64,000 nucleotides of DNA from a virus, in IMG/VR virus record IMGVR_UViG_3300035092_000015, positions 1-64,000 of that record, one strand, 5' to 3'. A program made the translations under genes and the position numbers. Shown piece after piece: positions 40,768-47,979 of this stretch (position 1 is the stretch's first letter; each line of letters begins with the position of its first letter). The notes under the pieces were generated by a model. That model ran no database searches. It saw only the letters and a list, made by a program, of their open reading frames with translations, and was not told the origin of the DNA.

Positions 40768-42206
40768 GCCGACGTACACCCACCCCAGACATCGACCGCA
40801 TCTGGACCACCACCTGGACCACACACCTGTGGCACCAACAATGGCTCGCCCATTTATACACCCAAACCCGAGCCAACCCCAACCACCCAGGACACGACCA
40901 CCTCGACCACTACCACCAAGCCGCCCAGCAATACGCCGACAACCCCACCCCGTGGTTGATCGAACAAGGGCACCAAGAACAGATCACCCGACACGACCTC
41001 CAAGCCGCCCTCGACATCTACAACCAGCACGCCGGACACGACACCGCCCACCTCGGACTCACCAGCCACGACATCACCGACCCCACCACCCAGATCCAGA
41101 TCCGAGACAGCGCCAACCACATCCTGCGGCAGATCACCGAACTCGCCCACCTGCTCGGACAGCAAGCCCAAACCTGGCGCCTGCAACCGCTGCTCGCCCG
41201 CACCCACGGCCAACCCGCCCAGACCACAAGCTACGGACACCGGATCGCCGCCACCATCACCCCGCTGCTGGCGGCCGGGGCCCGGCTCGAGGCCGCGATC
41301 CAGAACTACGACTTCCGCCCCCCGCACGGTGCGGTCGGCACCTCTGCTGACCTGAACCGCGTCCTGCACGGGTGGGCCGGGCACGGGAACGGCCCGACGA
41401 CGGCCTCGGAGGGGTCTCCGAGCGCCTCGGAGCCCCCAGCGGGTATTTCGGGCCCCCCAGGAGCTTCGGAGGCCGCCGGAAAGGCTTCCGAAGCCGTCGA
41501 CCTGTACGGCGTTTTGATCGCCAAAGCGGCCGGGTTCCAGTTCGTGATGCCCACCACCCGTCAGATCTACCACCGGTCCTACGACCTGCCGATCGCCTCG
41601 GCGATGGTGGAGATCGCGGCGGTCGCGCAGACCTGGGCCACCGACCGGCGGCTGGAGGCGATGCTCGGGTTGGGCAACGAGGCCCGCGACCCGGGGCAGG
41701 TCGGTTCGTCTGCGATGGCGCATAAGACCAACCCGGTCCTGTGCGAACGGATCTGCAGCCTGACGTCGGTTACTCGGAGTCACTACACCGGGTTGGCGGA
41801 GATCGCCGGGCAGGGGTGGCTCGAGGGGGATGTGTCGACCTCTGCAGCCCGGCGGTTGTTGCTGCCGCAACTGTTCTCGAATGTCTCGGCGATCTTGATC
41901 AACTGGCGCGACGCCGCCCTGCGGTGGGAGCCGGATTGTAAGCAGCTGTCCCGTGAGTTGGAGTTACACAACCAGGAGGTGTCGACGGGGGCGTTGCTGC
42001 ACTACCTGGTCGAGTCGGGGGTGCCACGGTCGGAGGCCCACCGGCGGCTGCGTGGGGGGGTGTTGGGGCTGCTGGCCGATGCGGATGGCGAGGAGCATGA
42101 TCGGTTACTGGCTGTGATGGTGGATGCGTCTCGGATCCCGGTGCAGGCGTTGGTCGAGGTCGATGTGATTGTGGCGGCGACGGCATCGCTCGGCCCGTCC
42201 AGTTGA
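40764..42206 (+). CDS. purB: adenylosuccinate lyase PurB with low-complexity insert
   Basis: 480 residues of the fumarase/aspartase superfamily: LGLTSHDITDPTTQIQIRDS (99-117), ARTHGQPAQTTSYGHRIA (145-162, catalytic His148) and the signature GSSAMAHKTNPVLCERI (314-330). Residues 204-245 are an unusual Gly/Ser/Pro/Ala-rich insert within the helical core. In Z-DNA synthesis PurB cleaves the PurZ product to 2-amino-dAMP and fumarate; most Z phages are thought to borrow the host enzyme. It also fits ordinary AMP and IMP synthesis. Ends just before a promoter-like element. Confidence 0.88.
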   Translation: MSRRTPTPDIDRIWTTTWTTHLWHQQWLAHLYTQTRANPNHPGHDHLDHYHQAAQQYADNPTPWLIEQGHQEQITRHDLQAALDIYNQHAGHDTAHLGLTSHDITDPTTQIQIRDSANHILRQITELAHLLGQQAQTWRLQPLLARTHGQPAQTTSYGHRIAATITPLLAAGARLEAAIQNYDFRPPHGAVGTSADLNRVLHGWAGHGNGPTTASEGSPSASEPPAGISGPPGASEAAGKASEAVDLYGVLIAKAAGFQFVMPTTRQIYHRSYDLPIASAMVEIAAVAQTWATDRRLEAMLGLGNEARDPGQVGSSAMAHKTNPVLCERICSLTSVTRSHYTGLAEIAGQGWLEGDVSTSAARRLLLPQLFSNVSAILINWRDAALRWEPDCKQLSRELELHNQEVSTGALLHYLVESGVPRSEAHRRLRGGVLGLLADADGEEHDRLLAVMVDASRIPVQALVEVDVIVAATASLGPSS

Positions 42207-42232
42207 CACCCGGGGTGGCACGGTGGTTTCCT
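42203..42232 (+). promoter_or_regulatory. conserved element TTGACA...TTTCCT
   Basis: TTGACA, 18 bases containing GGGGTGGCAC, then TTTCCT; close to the element at 12682 and, in its first 24 bases, to the promoter at 12635-12664. A second candidate -10, TAAGCT at 42255-42260, sits six bases before ATG 42267. Promoter or operator for the 42267 gene. Confidence 0.5.
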
Positions 42233-42266
42233 GGCGGGCGGGATGAGCGAGAGCTAAGCTGGATCT

Positions 42267-42449
42267 ATGGCAGCCGATGTCTCCGCCCGAGTCCGGATCG
42301 TCAAAGTCTTCAACCTCGAAGAACAACTCCGCGACCAGGTCCAAACCCTGCGCGACCAGGTCCAAACCATGCAGGGGCAAATCCAGACCCTGCAGGGCCA
42401 GGTCCAGAACCTGAACCAACGAGTCACCGCACTGGAGAACGCACCTTGA
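42267..42449 (+). CDS. small coiled-coil protein
   Basis: 60 residues, a continuous heptad pattern such as NLEEQLRDQVQTLRDQVQTM and QGQVQNLNQRVTALENAP. Likely an oligomerising helical protein. Residues about 22-49 are encoded by four imperfect 21-base tandem repeats. Confidence 0.65.
   Translation: MAADVSARVRIVKVFNLEEQLRDQVQTLRDQVQTMQGQIQTLQGQVQNLNQRVTALENAP
42330..42413 (+). repeat. four 21-base tandem repeats inside a coiled-coil gene
   Basis: Units 42330-42350, 42351-42371, 42372-42392 and 42393-42413. The first two differ at one base; the last two have drifted. Each unit encodes seven residues, one coiled-coil heptad. Confidence 0.8.
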
Positions 42450-42462
42450 GAGGACGGCATCT

Positions 42463-43005
42463 GTGGTAAGCGACGGATACTGGCTGGCCGCCCCCGGCCA
42501 CGACTGGCGGCGGGTCAAGCTCGAGGACTACCTGACCGCAGCCGGCAACGCCGGACTGTACCGTACCGTCACCGACCGGCCTCCCGAGGCGTTCACCGAC
42601 ATCGCCTCCGGGATCCGAGGAACCACGTCCGACCCGAACGCGGACCCGCAGGAGATCCCCCGGTTGCACGTGCAAGGCCGGACGTTGAACGAGCAACAAC
42701 TAGCTGCCTTGCGCACTGCGTGGGGCCAGGTCGGCGCTGTGCTCGCACAGGTCCGTGCCGACACCATCGCGGCGATGCGGGTTGTTGCCGAAGCAATGGG
42801 CGCCGCTGTCGATGAGGCTCAGAAGGTCCGGGAGGCTGCGACGATCAGGAACCAACCCTGCACGGCCGCACCCGACGATGTGCTCCGCCGTGTGTGCTAC
42901 GTCTGGACGACCCACGAACATCCCGACCTGCCCGGGGTTCAGGTCGAGACCTGTATGCGGTGCGGGGAGCCCAACTGGGAGGCTCTAGCTAAACTCCTCC
43001 AATAA
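42463..43005 (+). CDS. hypothetical protein with C-terminal zinc-type cysteines
   Basis: 180 residues from GTG 42463 after a GAGAGGA site. The middle is helical (EQQLAALRTAWGQVGAVLAQ, MGAAVDEAQKVREAATIRNQ). The C-terminus has CMRCGEPNWEALAK, with CYVWTTHEHPDLPG before it. Unknown. Confidence 0.6.
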   Translation: MVSDGYWLAAPGHDWRRVKLEDYLTAAGNAGLYRTVTDRPPEAFTDIASGIRGTTSDPNADPQEIPRLHVQGRTLNEQQLAALRTAWGQVGAVLAQVRADTIAAMRVVAEAMGAAVDEAQKVREAATIRNQPCTAAPDDVLRRVCYVWTTHEHPDLPGVQVETCMRCGEPNWEALAKLLQ

Positions 43006-43009
43006 CACC

Positions 43010-43038
43010 TTGTGTCACACTGGATGTCACGCTAAGAT
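43010..43038 (+). promoter_or_regulatory. promoter for lipoprotein gene, leaderless
   Basis: TTGTGT, 17-base spacer, TAAGAT (43033-43038). The GTG start at 43045 is where transcription should begin. Its TGTGTCACACTGGATGTCA block equals that at 27.1 kb. Confidence 0.65.
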
Positions 43039-43044
43039 GGTGGT

Positions 43045-43680
43045 GTGAATCTATCGACCCGCACCGCCACCGCCACCCTGGCCGCCCTGACCACACTCAC
43101 CCTCACCGCTGGATGTGACACCGACTTCTGGGGCAACCCACAACCCGGCCCCAGCGACGAAGGCACCAGCTGCCCCGTAGGAGAAGGACCCGTGGCCCCA
43201 CCCCTGCCATTCGACCCCGCCGCCCAGCAGAAACCCGACGGCGTCACCCCCGGCAACAGCTGGATCGTGTTCGAACTCGAGGTCAGGGCGTTGGGCGGCG
43301 ACGGGGACCGCGACTACTGCGTCCCGTTCGCCGGGCACGTCTACGCCCGGTCCGGCGAAGCCGACACCGTCACCCTCGACGGTGCCGGGCTGCCCGGCGG
43401 GCCGCACGACTTCATCGGGACCACCCCCTGGACCGGGCGGTACCTCGCCCTGCAGTACAACCCCACCGAGCAGCGGTTCGCCGGAACACCCCCCGCCTAT
43501 GAGGTCCACCTCGACGCGACCTACCTGGCCGATCGGGACGCCCACAACCCCCCACCTGCAGCCCTGCGGTGTGCGATCCGACTGCGCGGGGCGACCGTCG
43601 CGCAGGACCTGTCGGTGATCGCGAAAGGCAGCAACGTCCGATGCGAGCTGCGCAGCAACGACTACTGGATCCACGCATGA
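43045..43680 (+). CDS. secreted lipoprotein
   Basis: 211 residues from GTG 43045. Residues 1-24 form a signal peptide with a lipobox (LAALTTLTLTAGC), so the mature protein would be lipidated on Cys24 and held outside the membrane. The mature part is beta-rich, with NSWIVFELEVRALGGDGDRD and cysteines that could pair. Own promoter, leaderless. Phage lipoproteins often block superinfection; that is only a guess here. Confidence 0.7.
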   Translation: MNLSTRTATATLAALTTLTLTAGCDTDFWGNPQPGPSDEGTSCPVGEGPVAPPLPFDPAAQQKPDGVTPGNSWIVFELEVRALGGDGDRDYCVPFAGHVYARSGEADTVTLDGAGLPGGPHDFIGTTPWTGRYLALQYNPTEQRFAGTPPAYEVHLDATYLADRDAHNPPPAALRCAIRLRGATVAQDLSVIAKGSNVRCELRSNDYWIHA

Positions 43681-43763
43681 AGATCTCGATCCTGTTGGTC
43701 GCTCTGGCGGCGGCGTTCTGCGTGGTCATGGCGGTCGGGTTCCTGGCCGGGTACATCCGATGA
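43677..43763 (+). CDS. 28-residue membrane peptide
   Basis: ATGA overlap with the lipoprotein gene and with the next. MKISILLVALAAAFCVVMAV then GFLAGYIR: one membrane span. Overlaps on both sides make it credible despite its size. Possibly a partner of the lipoprotein. Confidence 0.55.
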   Translation: MKISILLVALAAAFCVVMAVGFLAGYIR

Positions 43764-44122
43764 ACCGGGTACTGTACGGCGACGCCCAGGGCCGGTGGGC
43801 GCAATTGATCTGGCCGGATGGGCTGGTGTCCCCTCCGGCGCTGGCGATGCACCAGCCGCTGGTCGGGCCGGCCGGGTTGATCCACCTCGGGCATCCGTGT
43901 GAGGTGGTGGGCCAGATCTGCGCCCGGCACGGCGGGAATAAACGCCCGGTCCAGCAGGCGATCGCCGGGCTGCTCGGGGTGACGCAGCAGCAAGTGTCGC
44001 GGTATGCCCTGGGGCAGTCGTTGCCGCCGCCCGTTGTCCTGCCGGTGGTCGTCCGGATGTGGTTCGATCCGCAGCTGGTCGAAGACGTGATAGCCGGGAT
44101 CGAGGAGGTCGACGGTGGGTGA
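43760..44122 (+). CDS. HTH regulator-like protein
   Basis: 120 residues. GNKRPVQQAIAGLLGVTQQQ and VSRYALGQSLPPPVVLPVVV form an XRE-like HTH near residues 60-95. Two DUF397 genes lie just downstream, recalling the actinomycete pairing of XRE-type regulators with DUF397 proteins. ATGA-coupled to the peptide gene. Confidence 0.65.
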   Translation: MNRVLYGDAQGRWAQLIWPDGLVSPPALAMHQPLVGPAGLIHLGHPCEVVGQICARHGGNKRPVQQAIAGLLGVTQQQVSRYALGQSLPPPVVLPVVVRMWFDPQLVEDVIAGIEEVDGG

Positions 44123-44480
44123 TCTTCACGGCGAGATCCGGGTTCGGGTCGAGGCCCGGCAGCAACGGGCCCGAGAAGTTGCCCCGACCTGGGGGAAAAG
44201 CGTCCGCAATGGCGGGGTCGGTACGACCTTCACCCACCAGGCTGGGCAGTGGGAGGCGGCCGAGGCGACGAAGGTGTTCGTCTATCATGAGAACCCGACC
44301 GTCGTCCTGCGCAACTGCGCCGAAGACCTGCGGATCCTGGACGAGCACCGTCCGTGCGCCTGCGACTTGGCCCGGGAGGTTCCGCACTGTGTCACCCACC
44401 GCTGCCCGGCCAGACGGCCGCACACCGCGCTGTCGTCGCTCGCCCGTCGCTACGGAATTGAGGAGAACGATCATGACTGA
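44115..44480 (+). CDS. DUF6221-like protein
   Basis: 121 residues from GTG 44115. VRVEARQQRAREVAPTWGKS, HENPTVVLRNCAEDLRILDE and CACDLAREVPHCVTH then LSSLARRYG follow the DUF6221 layout common in Streptomyces and their phages. Cysteines may bind zinc. Overlaps both neighbours by eight bases. Function unknown for the family. Confidence 0.6.
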   Translation: MGDLHGEIRVRVEARQQRAREVAPTWGKSVRNGGVGTTFTHQAGQWEAAEATKVFVYHENPTVVLRNCAEDLRILDEHRPCACDLAREVPHCVTHRCPARRPHTALSSLARRYGIEENDHD

Positions 44481-44676
44481 CGAACTCACCTGGTTTAAGA
44501 GCACCTACTCTGCCGACAGCGCCGCCTGCGTCGAGGTCGCCCGCACCGACACCGAGGTGTGGCTGCGGGACTCGAAACACCCCACCGGGCCCGTGCTGCG
44601 GCTCGACCCGGACGTGTGGCGCCGGTTCGTCCAAGACGTGAGCGCGGGAGCGTTCGACATTGGGACGAAGCCGTGA
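44473..44676 (+). CDS. DUF397-family protein (first of a tandem pair)
   Basis: 67 residues: LTWFKSTYSADSAACVEVAR, then VWLRDSKHPTGPVLRLDPDV and WRRFV, the near-complete DUF397 pattern. In Streptomyces such proteins pair with XRE-family regulators controlling development. A phage copy may interfere with or join such circuits. GTGA overlap with the second copy. Confidence 0.85.
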   Translation: MTDELTWFKSTYSADSAACVEVARTDTEVWLRDSKHPTGPVLRLDPDVWRRFVQDVSAGAFDIGTKP

Positions 44677-44852
44677 GCGGCGAAGCCCAGGACATCCCCT
44701 GGACCAGCCCGTGCGACACCGGTACCTGCATCCAGACCCGCACCGTCGGCGGCCAGGTCGAGATCCGCGACTCCGAAAACCCAAACGCTACGCTGCTCGT
44801 ACCGGCGCAGGCGTGGGAGCGGTTTCTCGCCGCTGTCGTAGCAGACCGTTGA
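44673..44852 (+). CDS. DUF397-like protein (second of the pair)
   Basis: 59 residues from GTG 44673. IPWTSPCDTGTCIQTRTVGG, VEIRDSENPNATLLVPAQAW and ERFLAAV repeat the DUF397 order (aromatic start, cysteine strand, RDS turn, WxxF end) with diverged sequence. Probably arisen by duplication. Confidence 0.7.
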   Translation: MSGEAQDIPWTSPCDTGTCIQTRTVGGQVEIRDSENPNATLLVPAQAWERFLAAVVADR

Positions 44853-45229
44853 TGGCTGGCGAACGCCCTTACCAGGACGGGCTGGTCGTGGTCAACTCGG
44901 ACGGGACCGACACCGGCGGGCCGTTGCAGTTCCTGGCCGACGCACTGCTCGCGAACGGGGTCGACCGGCAGGCTGCCGCCCTGATCATCTCCACCATGGC
45001 CGACACCCTCGAGGTCGAGCGGAAAGCCGCTGACATGAACGCCTGGCGGCAAGGACGGGCCACAGCCACCGAACTGGTCCGCAAAGTCGACCAATCCCAC
45101 CAGCTGTACACCGTGCGTTGGCAAGAAGCCTGGGACGCGCACGAGATCATGCAAGCCGTGCGGTGGCGCGGCGTGGCGGAGGGTCTGCAGATCGCACTGT
45201 CGATCCTGGCCGGACCGGAGGACCAGTAA
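44852..45229 (+). CDS. hypothetical helical protein
   Basis: 125 residues beginning MAGERPYQDGLVVVNSDGTD, then helices (QAAALIISTMADTLEVERKA, WDAHEIMQAVRWRGVAEGLQ). One-base overlaps on both sides. Unknown. Confidence 0.55.
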   Translation: MAGERPYQDGLVVVNSDGTDTGGPLQFLADALLANGVDRQAAALIISTMADTLEVERKAADMNAWRQGRATATELVRKVDQSHQLYTVRWQEAWDAHEIMQAVRWRGVAEGLQIALSILAGPEDQ

Positions 45230-45759
45230 TGGCTGGCTGGTGGGACCACTTGCTGCACACCCCGATGCGTGACCTGGCGTGGTATGACTGGATCGCCGCG
45301 ATCGCGGCGATCCTGATGTCCGTCGCGGGCATGATCGGTGGGGCGACGGCCGTCCGATGGGGGCTGCAGCGGTGGCGCCCGGGGCCCACCCCGGAGCAGC
45401 TGATCGCCGCGATCAAAGCCAACTACGCCGGCCAGTGGGTCGCTGTGCACGGCGGGAAGGTCATCGGGCACAGCCAATACAACACCCGGGTCCTGCCTGA
45501 CGCTGTTGGTCGTGCCGGGACGACTATCGCCTACGTCTGCCGCCCGGAGGAGATCCCCAAGTGGGCAGCCAGGTTCGACCGGGAAGGACGGATCGGACCG
45601 AACGACGAGCACGAAACCCGCGAAGAGGCCGAACGTTGGGCGCAGTCCTGGGTTCGGTCGCGCGGCCCGGCGACGTTGATGCAACGGGTGGACGACCCGA
45701 TGCACCTGTGCGGGGTGTGGGTCGAGGTCGGACCGATCGAGGTGGGGCGGGATGCTTGA
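45229..45759 (+). CDS. membrane-anchored protein with DUF5678-like domain
   Basis: 176 residues. One membrane span at about 20-40 (WIAAIAAILMSVAGMIGGAT). Then a compact domain, YAGQWVAVHGGKVIGHSQYN and ...LPDAVGRAGTTIAYVCR, resembling the short DUF5678 type. The C-terminus is charged. Function unknown. Confidence 0.55.
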   Translation: MAGWWDHLLHTPMRDLAWYDWIAAIAAILMSVAGMIGGATAVRWGLQRWRPGPTPEQLIAAIKANYAGQWVAVHGGKVIGHSQYNTRVLPDAVGRAGTTIAYVCRPEEIPKWAARFDREGRIGPNDEHETREEAERWAQSWVRSRGPATLMQRVDDPMHLCGVWVEVGPIEVGRDA

Positions 45760-45919
45760 CCGTTGGTACGGGGTCAGCTGCGATGGGTGCGGCGCAACTC
45801 AGGAGATTCTGCCTTCTGGTCGTGCGGCTCGAGCAGCGGCGAAGAGGAGAGGCTGGCGGCGGATCCTGGGCCGAGACCTGTGCCCGCGATGTCTGGCGAA
45901 GGAAGCTGAAGATGCCTGA
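45752..45919 (+). CDS. 55-residue zinc-binding protein
   Basis: ATG 45752 overlaps the previous stop by eight bases. MLDRWYGVSCDGCGATQEIL and LGRDLCPRCLAKEAEDA give two CxxC pairs, the standard treble-clef layout for phage mini zinc proteins. It fills an otherwise empty gap and overlaps the next start by eight bases. Confidence 0.65.
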   Translation: MLDRWYGVSCDGCGATQEILPSGRAARAAAKRRGWRRILGRDLCPRCLAKEAEDA

Positions 45920-46121
45920 CGGGGGGCAGGAGGAGCAGGAGGGTGGGGCTATGGTCCTGACGTTCCGCGACGAGGCAGGCCGGGAATGGCTCGCCGCCGC
46001 CCTGGTTGGCCCGCTGTACCGGTATGAGGGCGCCGACCCGGTCCCGGTCGAAACCATCCCGGTCTCGTTGTTGAAAGACCGCCCGTTCACCCTGTGCCGG
46101 ATCACGGTGGTCGACCAGTGA
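45912..46121 (+). CDS. hypothetical protein
   Basis: 69 residues from ATG 45912, or 56 from ATG 45951, which has the better ribosome site (AGGAGGAGCAGGAGG). Core: MVLTFRDEAGREWLAAALVG and IPVSLLKDRPFTLCRITVVD, a small beta-rich domain. Unknown. Confidence 0.55.
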   Translation: MPDGGQEEQEGGAMVLTFRDEAGREWLAAALVGPLYRYEGADPVPVETIPVSLLKDRPFTLCRITVVDQ

Positions 46122-46531
46122 TGGACGGACGCGGGACCGGGCTGTGGAGCCGCGACAACGACACCTACCGGATGTTGTCCTACGTCGCCAACCGCAGGAA
46201 AGGCTGGAGCCTCCAACCCGGCCAATGGTACTACCGCTGGCCTGGCAAGGCAGTCGCTGCCGCACTCCCGAACCTGCCCTACGGGCGGGCGTCGGCGAAA
46301 CCCCACACCGACCGGACGGTTGCGCACATCTCACATCTGGTCCTGCTGGGGTGGCGCGGTGGGCAGCTGCTCGGGACGATGGCGGTGTGGCTGTGCGGCT
46401 CCACCACCACCCAGTTCGTCCTCGAGCAGGATCTACAGTCCCGTCCGTGTCCGATGTGCTTCCTGCGCCGGGATGGGCTCGGGATCCTGATCCAGAACAG
46501 CATCGTCGTGATCGGAGGCCGCAGTGGCTGA
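46121..46531 (+). CDS. hypothetical protein
   Basis: 136 residues from ATG 46121. LWSRDNDTYRMLSYVANRRK and HTDRTVAHISHLVLLGWRGG, then SRPCPMCFLRRD. It may bind zinc through the CPMC pair. Overlaps neighbours by one and eight bases. Confidence 0.55.
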   Translation: MDGRGTGLWSRDNDTYRMLSYVANRRKGWSLQPGQWYYRWPGKAVAAALPNLPYGRASAKPHTDRTVAHISHLVLLGWRGGQLLGTMAVWLCGSTTTQFVLEQDLQSRPCPMCFLRRDGLGILIQNSIVVIGGRSG

Positions 46532-46745
46532 ACCGCGACACCGTTGCCCCGGGCTGTGCGGCAACACCGTCCCGAACCATCTGCTGGCCTGCGGGCCGTG
46601 CTGGTGGCGCCTGCCGGCGCAGCTAAAACGGACGGTCGGGCGGGCCTACCACCGCCGGGAACACGACCCGACCGGGCACCAGCAGGCGGTCGCGGCAGCG
46701 GCGGCGTGGTACCGACAGCAGAAAGAGGGGCAAGCGAATGGCTGA
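46524..46745 (+). CDS. small zinc-binding protein
   Basis: 73 residues from GTG 46524: RCPGLCGNTVPNHLLACGPC then WWRLPAQLKRTVGRAYHRRE. C-x3-C...C-x2-C pattern followed by a basic helix. Similar small proteins are frequent in actinophages, where they often have no known role. Confidence 0.6.
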   Translation: MAEPRHRCPGLCGNTVPNHLLACGPCWWRLPAQLKRTVGRAYHRREHDPTGHQQAVAAAAAWYRQQKEGQANG

Positions 46746-47295
46746 GGTCGATCTGGAGAAGGTCGAGGGCCGTCGGGCGCGGGCAGCTGCCTGGATGAAC
46801 GGGCAGGACCCGCCGGAGGGTGCGGGGGAACGCGCGGCATGGCTGGTCGTGACGGGTGATGTTCCGGCGTTGATCGCCGAACTGGAGCAGATCCGACGTG
46901 ACATGGCCGACCTGCGGGTCGAGCGAGATCAATACTGGAGCCGGTTCAACAGTTCCCAGGACTCGAACAGGACCCTTGCGACTATGGCGCGGGAGGAGCG
47001 TGACCGGGCTAACGAGGCTGCCCGGTTGAGCGCTGAGGCCCGCGACCTGCGAACAGAGATCGCCGAGATGGAGGAGGTGATCCAGGACCTGCGGCAGGAT
47101 CTGCAGCGGCACAGCGACGCCCGGATTGTCGAGACCCGCGCCCGGTGCCGGGCCGAGCAGGTTCAGTTCACCCACTCCATGTTCGCCTACCCCCACCTGT
47201 TCCTGTGGCATGCCCTGTTCGACGGGACCCCGCTGTGCCGGTGTTGGCACAGCCGCGAGATGAGGGAGCACGCCCGTGCACTGGATGTGGAGTGA
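46738..47295 (+). CDS. coiled-coil protein with Cys/His C-terminus
   Basis: 185 residues. The centre is a long charged coiled coil (EQIRRDMADLRVERDQYWSR; LSAEARDLRTEIAEMEEVIQ). The end has FAYPHLFLWHALFDGTPLCR and CWHSREMREHAR. Probably an oligomeric scaffold; unknown. Confidence 0.6.
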   Translation: MAEVDLEKVEGRRARAAAWMNGQDPPEGAGERAAWLVVTGDVPALIAELEQIRRDMADLRVERDQYWSRFNSSQDSNRTLATMAREERDRANEAARLSAEARDLRTEIAEMEEVIQDLRQDLQRHSDARIVETRARCRAEQVQFTHSMFAYPHLFLWHALFDGTPLCRCWHSREMREHARALDVE

Positions 47296-47476
47296 CTTCG
47301 TCCCGAACGTCCTGGCCAACATCGCCGGGACCGGGACCGTCGCCCTGGCCGTCGCCGGGTTGATCAAACTCGACACCGTCCGGGCCAGACGTCGCGCCGC
47401 CCAGGCCCGCGCCGAGCGCGCCGCATCGAACCTGTCCCCCGCTCCGTCCGCCACACCCGAAGGAGACAACCAGTGA
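47276..47476 (+). CDS. small membrane protein
   Basis: 66 residues from GTG 47276 with one membrane span (VLANIAGTGTVALAVAGLIK) and a basic cytoplasmic tail (VRARRRAAQARAERAASNL). Overlaps neighbours by 20 and 4 bases. Confidence 0.55.
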   Translation: MHWMWSDFVPNVLANIAGTGTVALAVAGLIKLDTVRARRRAAQARAERAASNLSPAPSATPEGDNQ

Positions 47477-47979
47477 CCCAGCCCGACGACCGGCTGTACC
47501 AAGACCTGCGGCAGGCGTTGAACCGCAACAGCGCCGAGAACGGCAGCAACACCCCCGACTTCATCCTGGCCGAATACCTGCAGTCTTGCCTGCGGGCGTT
47601 CGACCACGCTGTGCGGACCCGGGCGTCCGCGACCCAGTTGAGCCCGCTGGACCCGAACCCCGGGTCGACCCTGTTCGCGCGTTTCGACCCTGTCGAGCAG
47701 CCACTGGCTGTCCTCCCGGGGATCCAGACGCTGCTCGAGCAGCACGTCAAAGCTGTGGAGGAGTTGCTGCGGACGGCGGCGTGTGCGGTGTGCGGCGACC
47801 CTGCGGTCATGCTGATGCAGACCAAGCCGGCGCGGATCGGGTTCCGCCGGGATGCGACGGACGACCTGGCGTTGAGGATCACGGAGGAGGTCCGGCCGTT
47901 GTGCGCCGCCCACTCAGACACACCGATCCAGACGCCGGACGTCCCGTCTGACCCGTACCTGTGGGAGTCCGGGACATGA
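47473..47979 (+). CDS. hypothetical protein
   Basis: 168 residues from GTG 47473. Helical N-terminal half (DFILAEYLQSCLRAFDHAVR); a CAVCGD pair and a later PLCAAH suggest zinc. Unknown. Confidence 0.55.
   Translation: MTQPDDRLYQDLRQALNRNSAENGSNTPDFILAEYLQSCLRAFDHAVRTRASATQLSPLDPNPGSTLFARFDPVEQPLAVLPGIQTLLEQHVKAVEELLRTAACAVCGDPAVMLMQTKPARIGFRRDATDDLALRITEEVRPLCAAHSDTPIQTPDVPSDPYLWESGT

Noticed and set aside
40475-41350. Amber readthrough of the primase-helicase into an open frame
   Set aside because: The extension is a Pro/Thr/His-rich shadow of the following genes, not a plausible domain.
41373-41499. Intein or mobile insertion in PurB
   Set aside because: The insert is only 42 residues of Gly/Ser/Pro/Ala without splicing or endonuclease motifs; a low-complexity expansion fits better.
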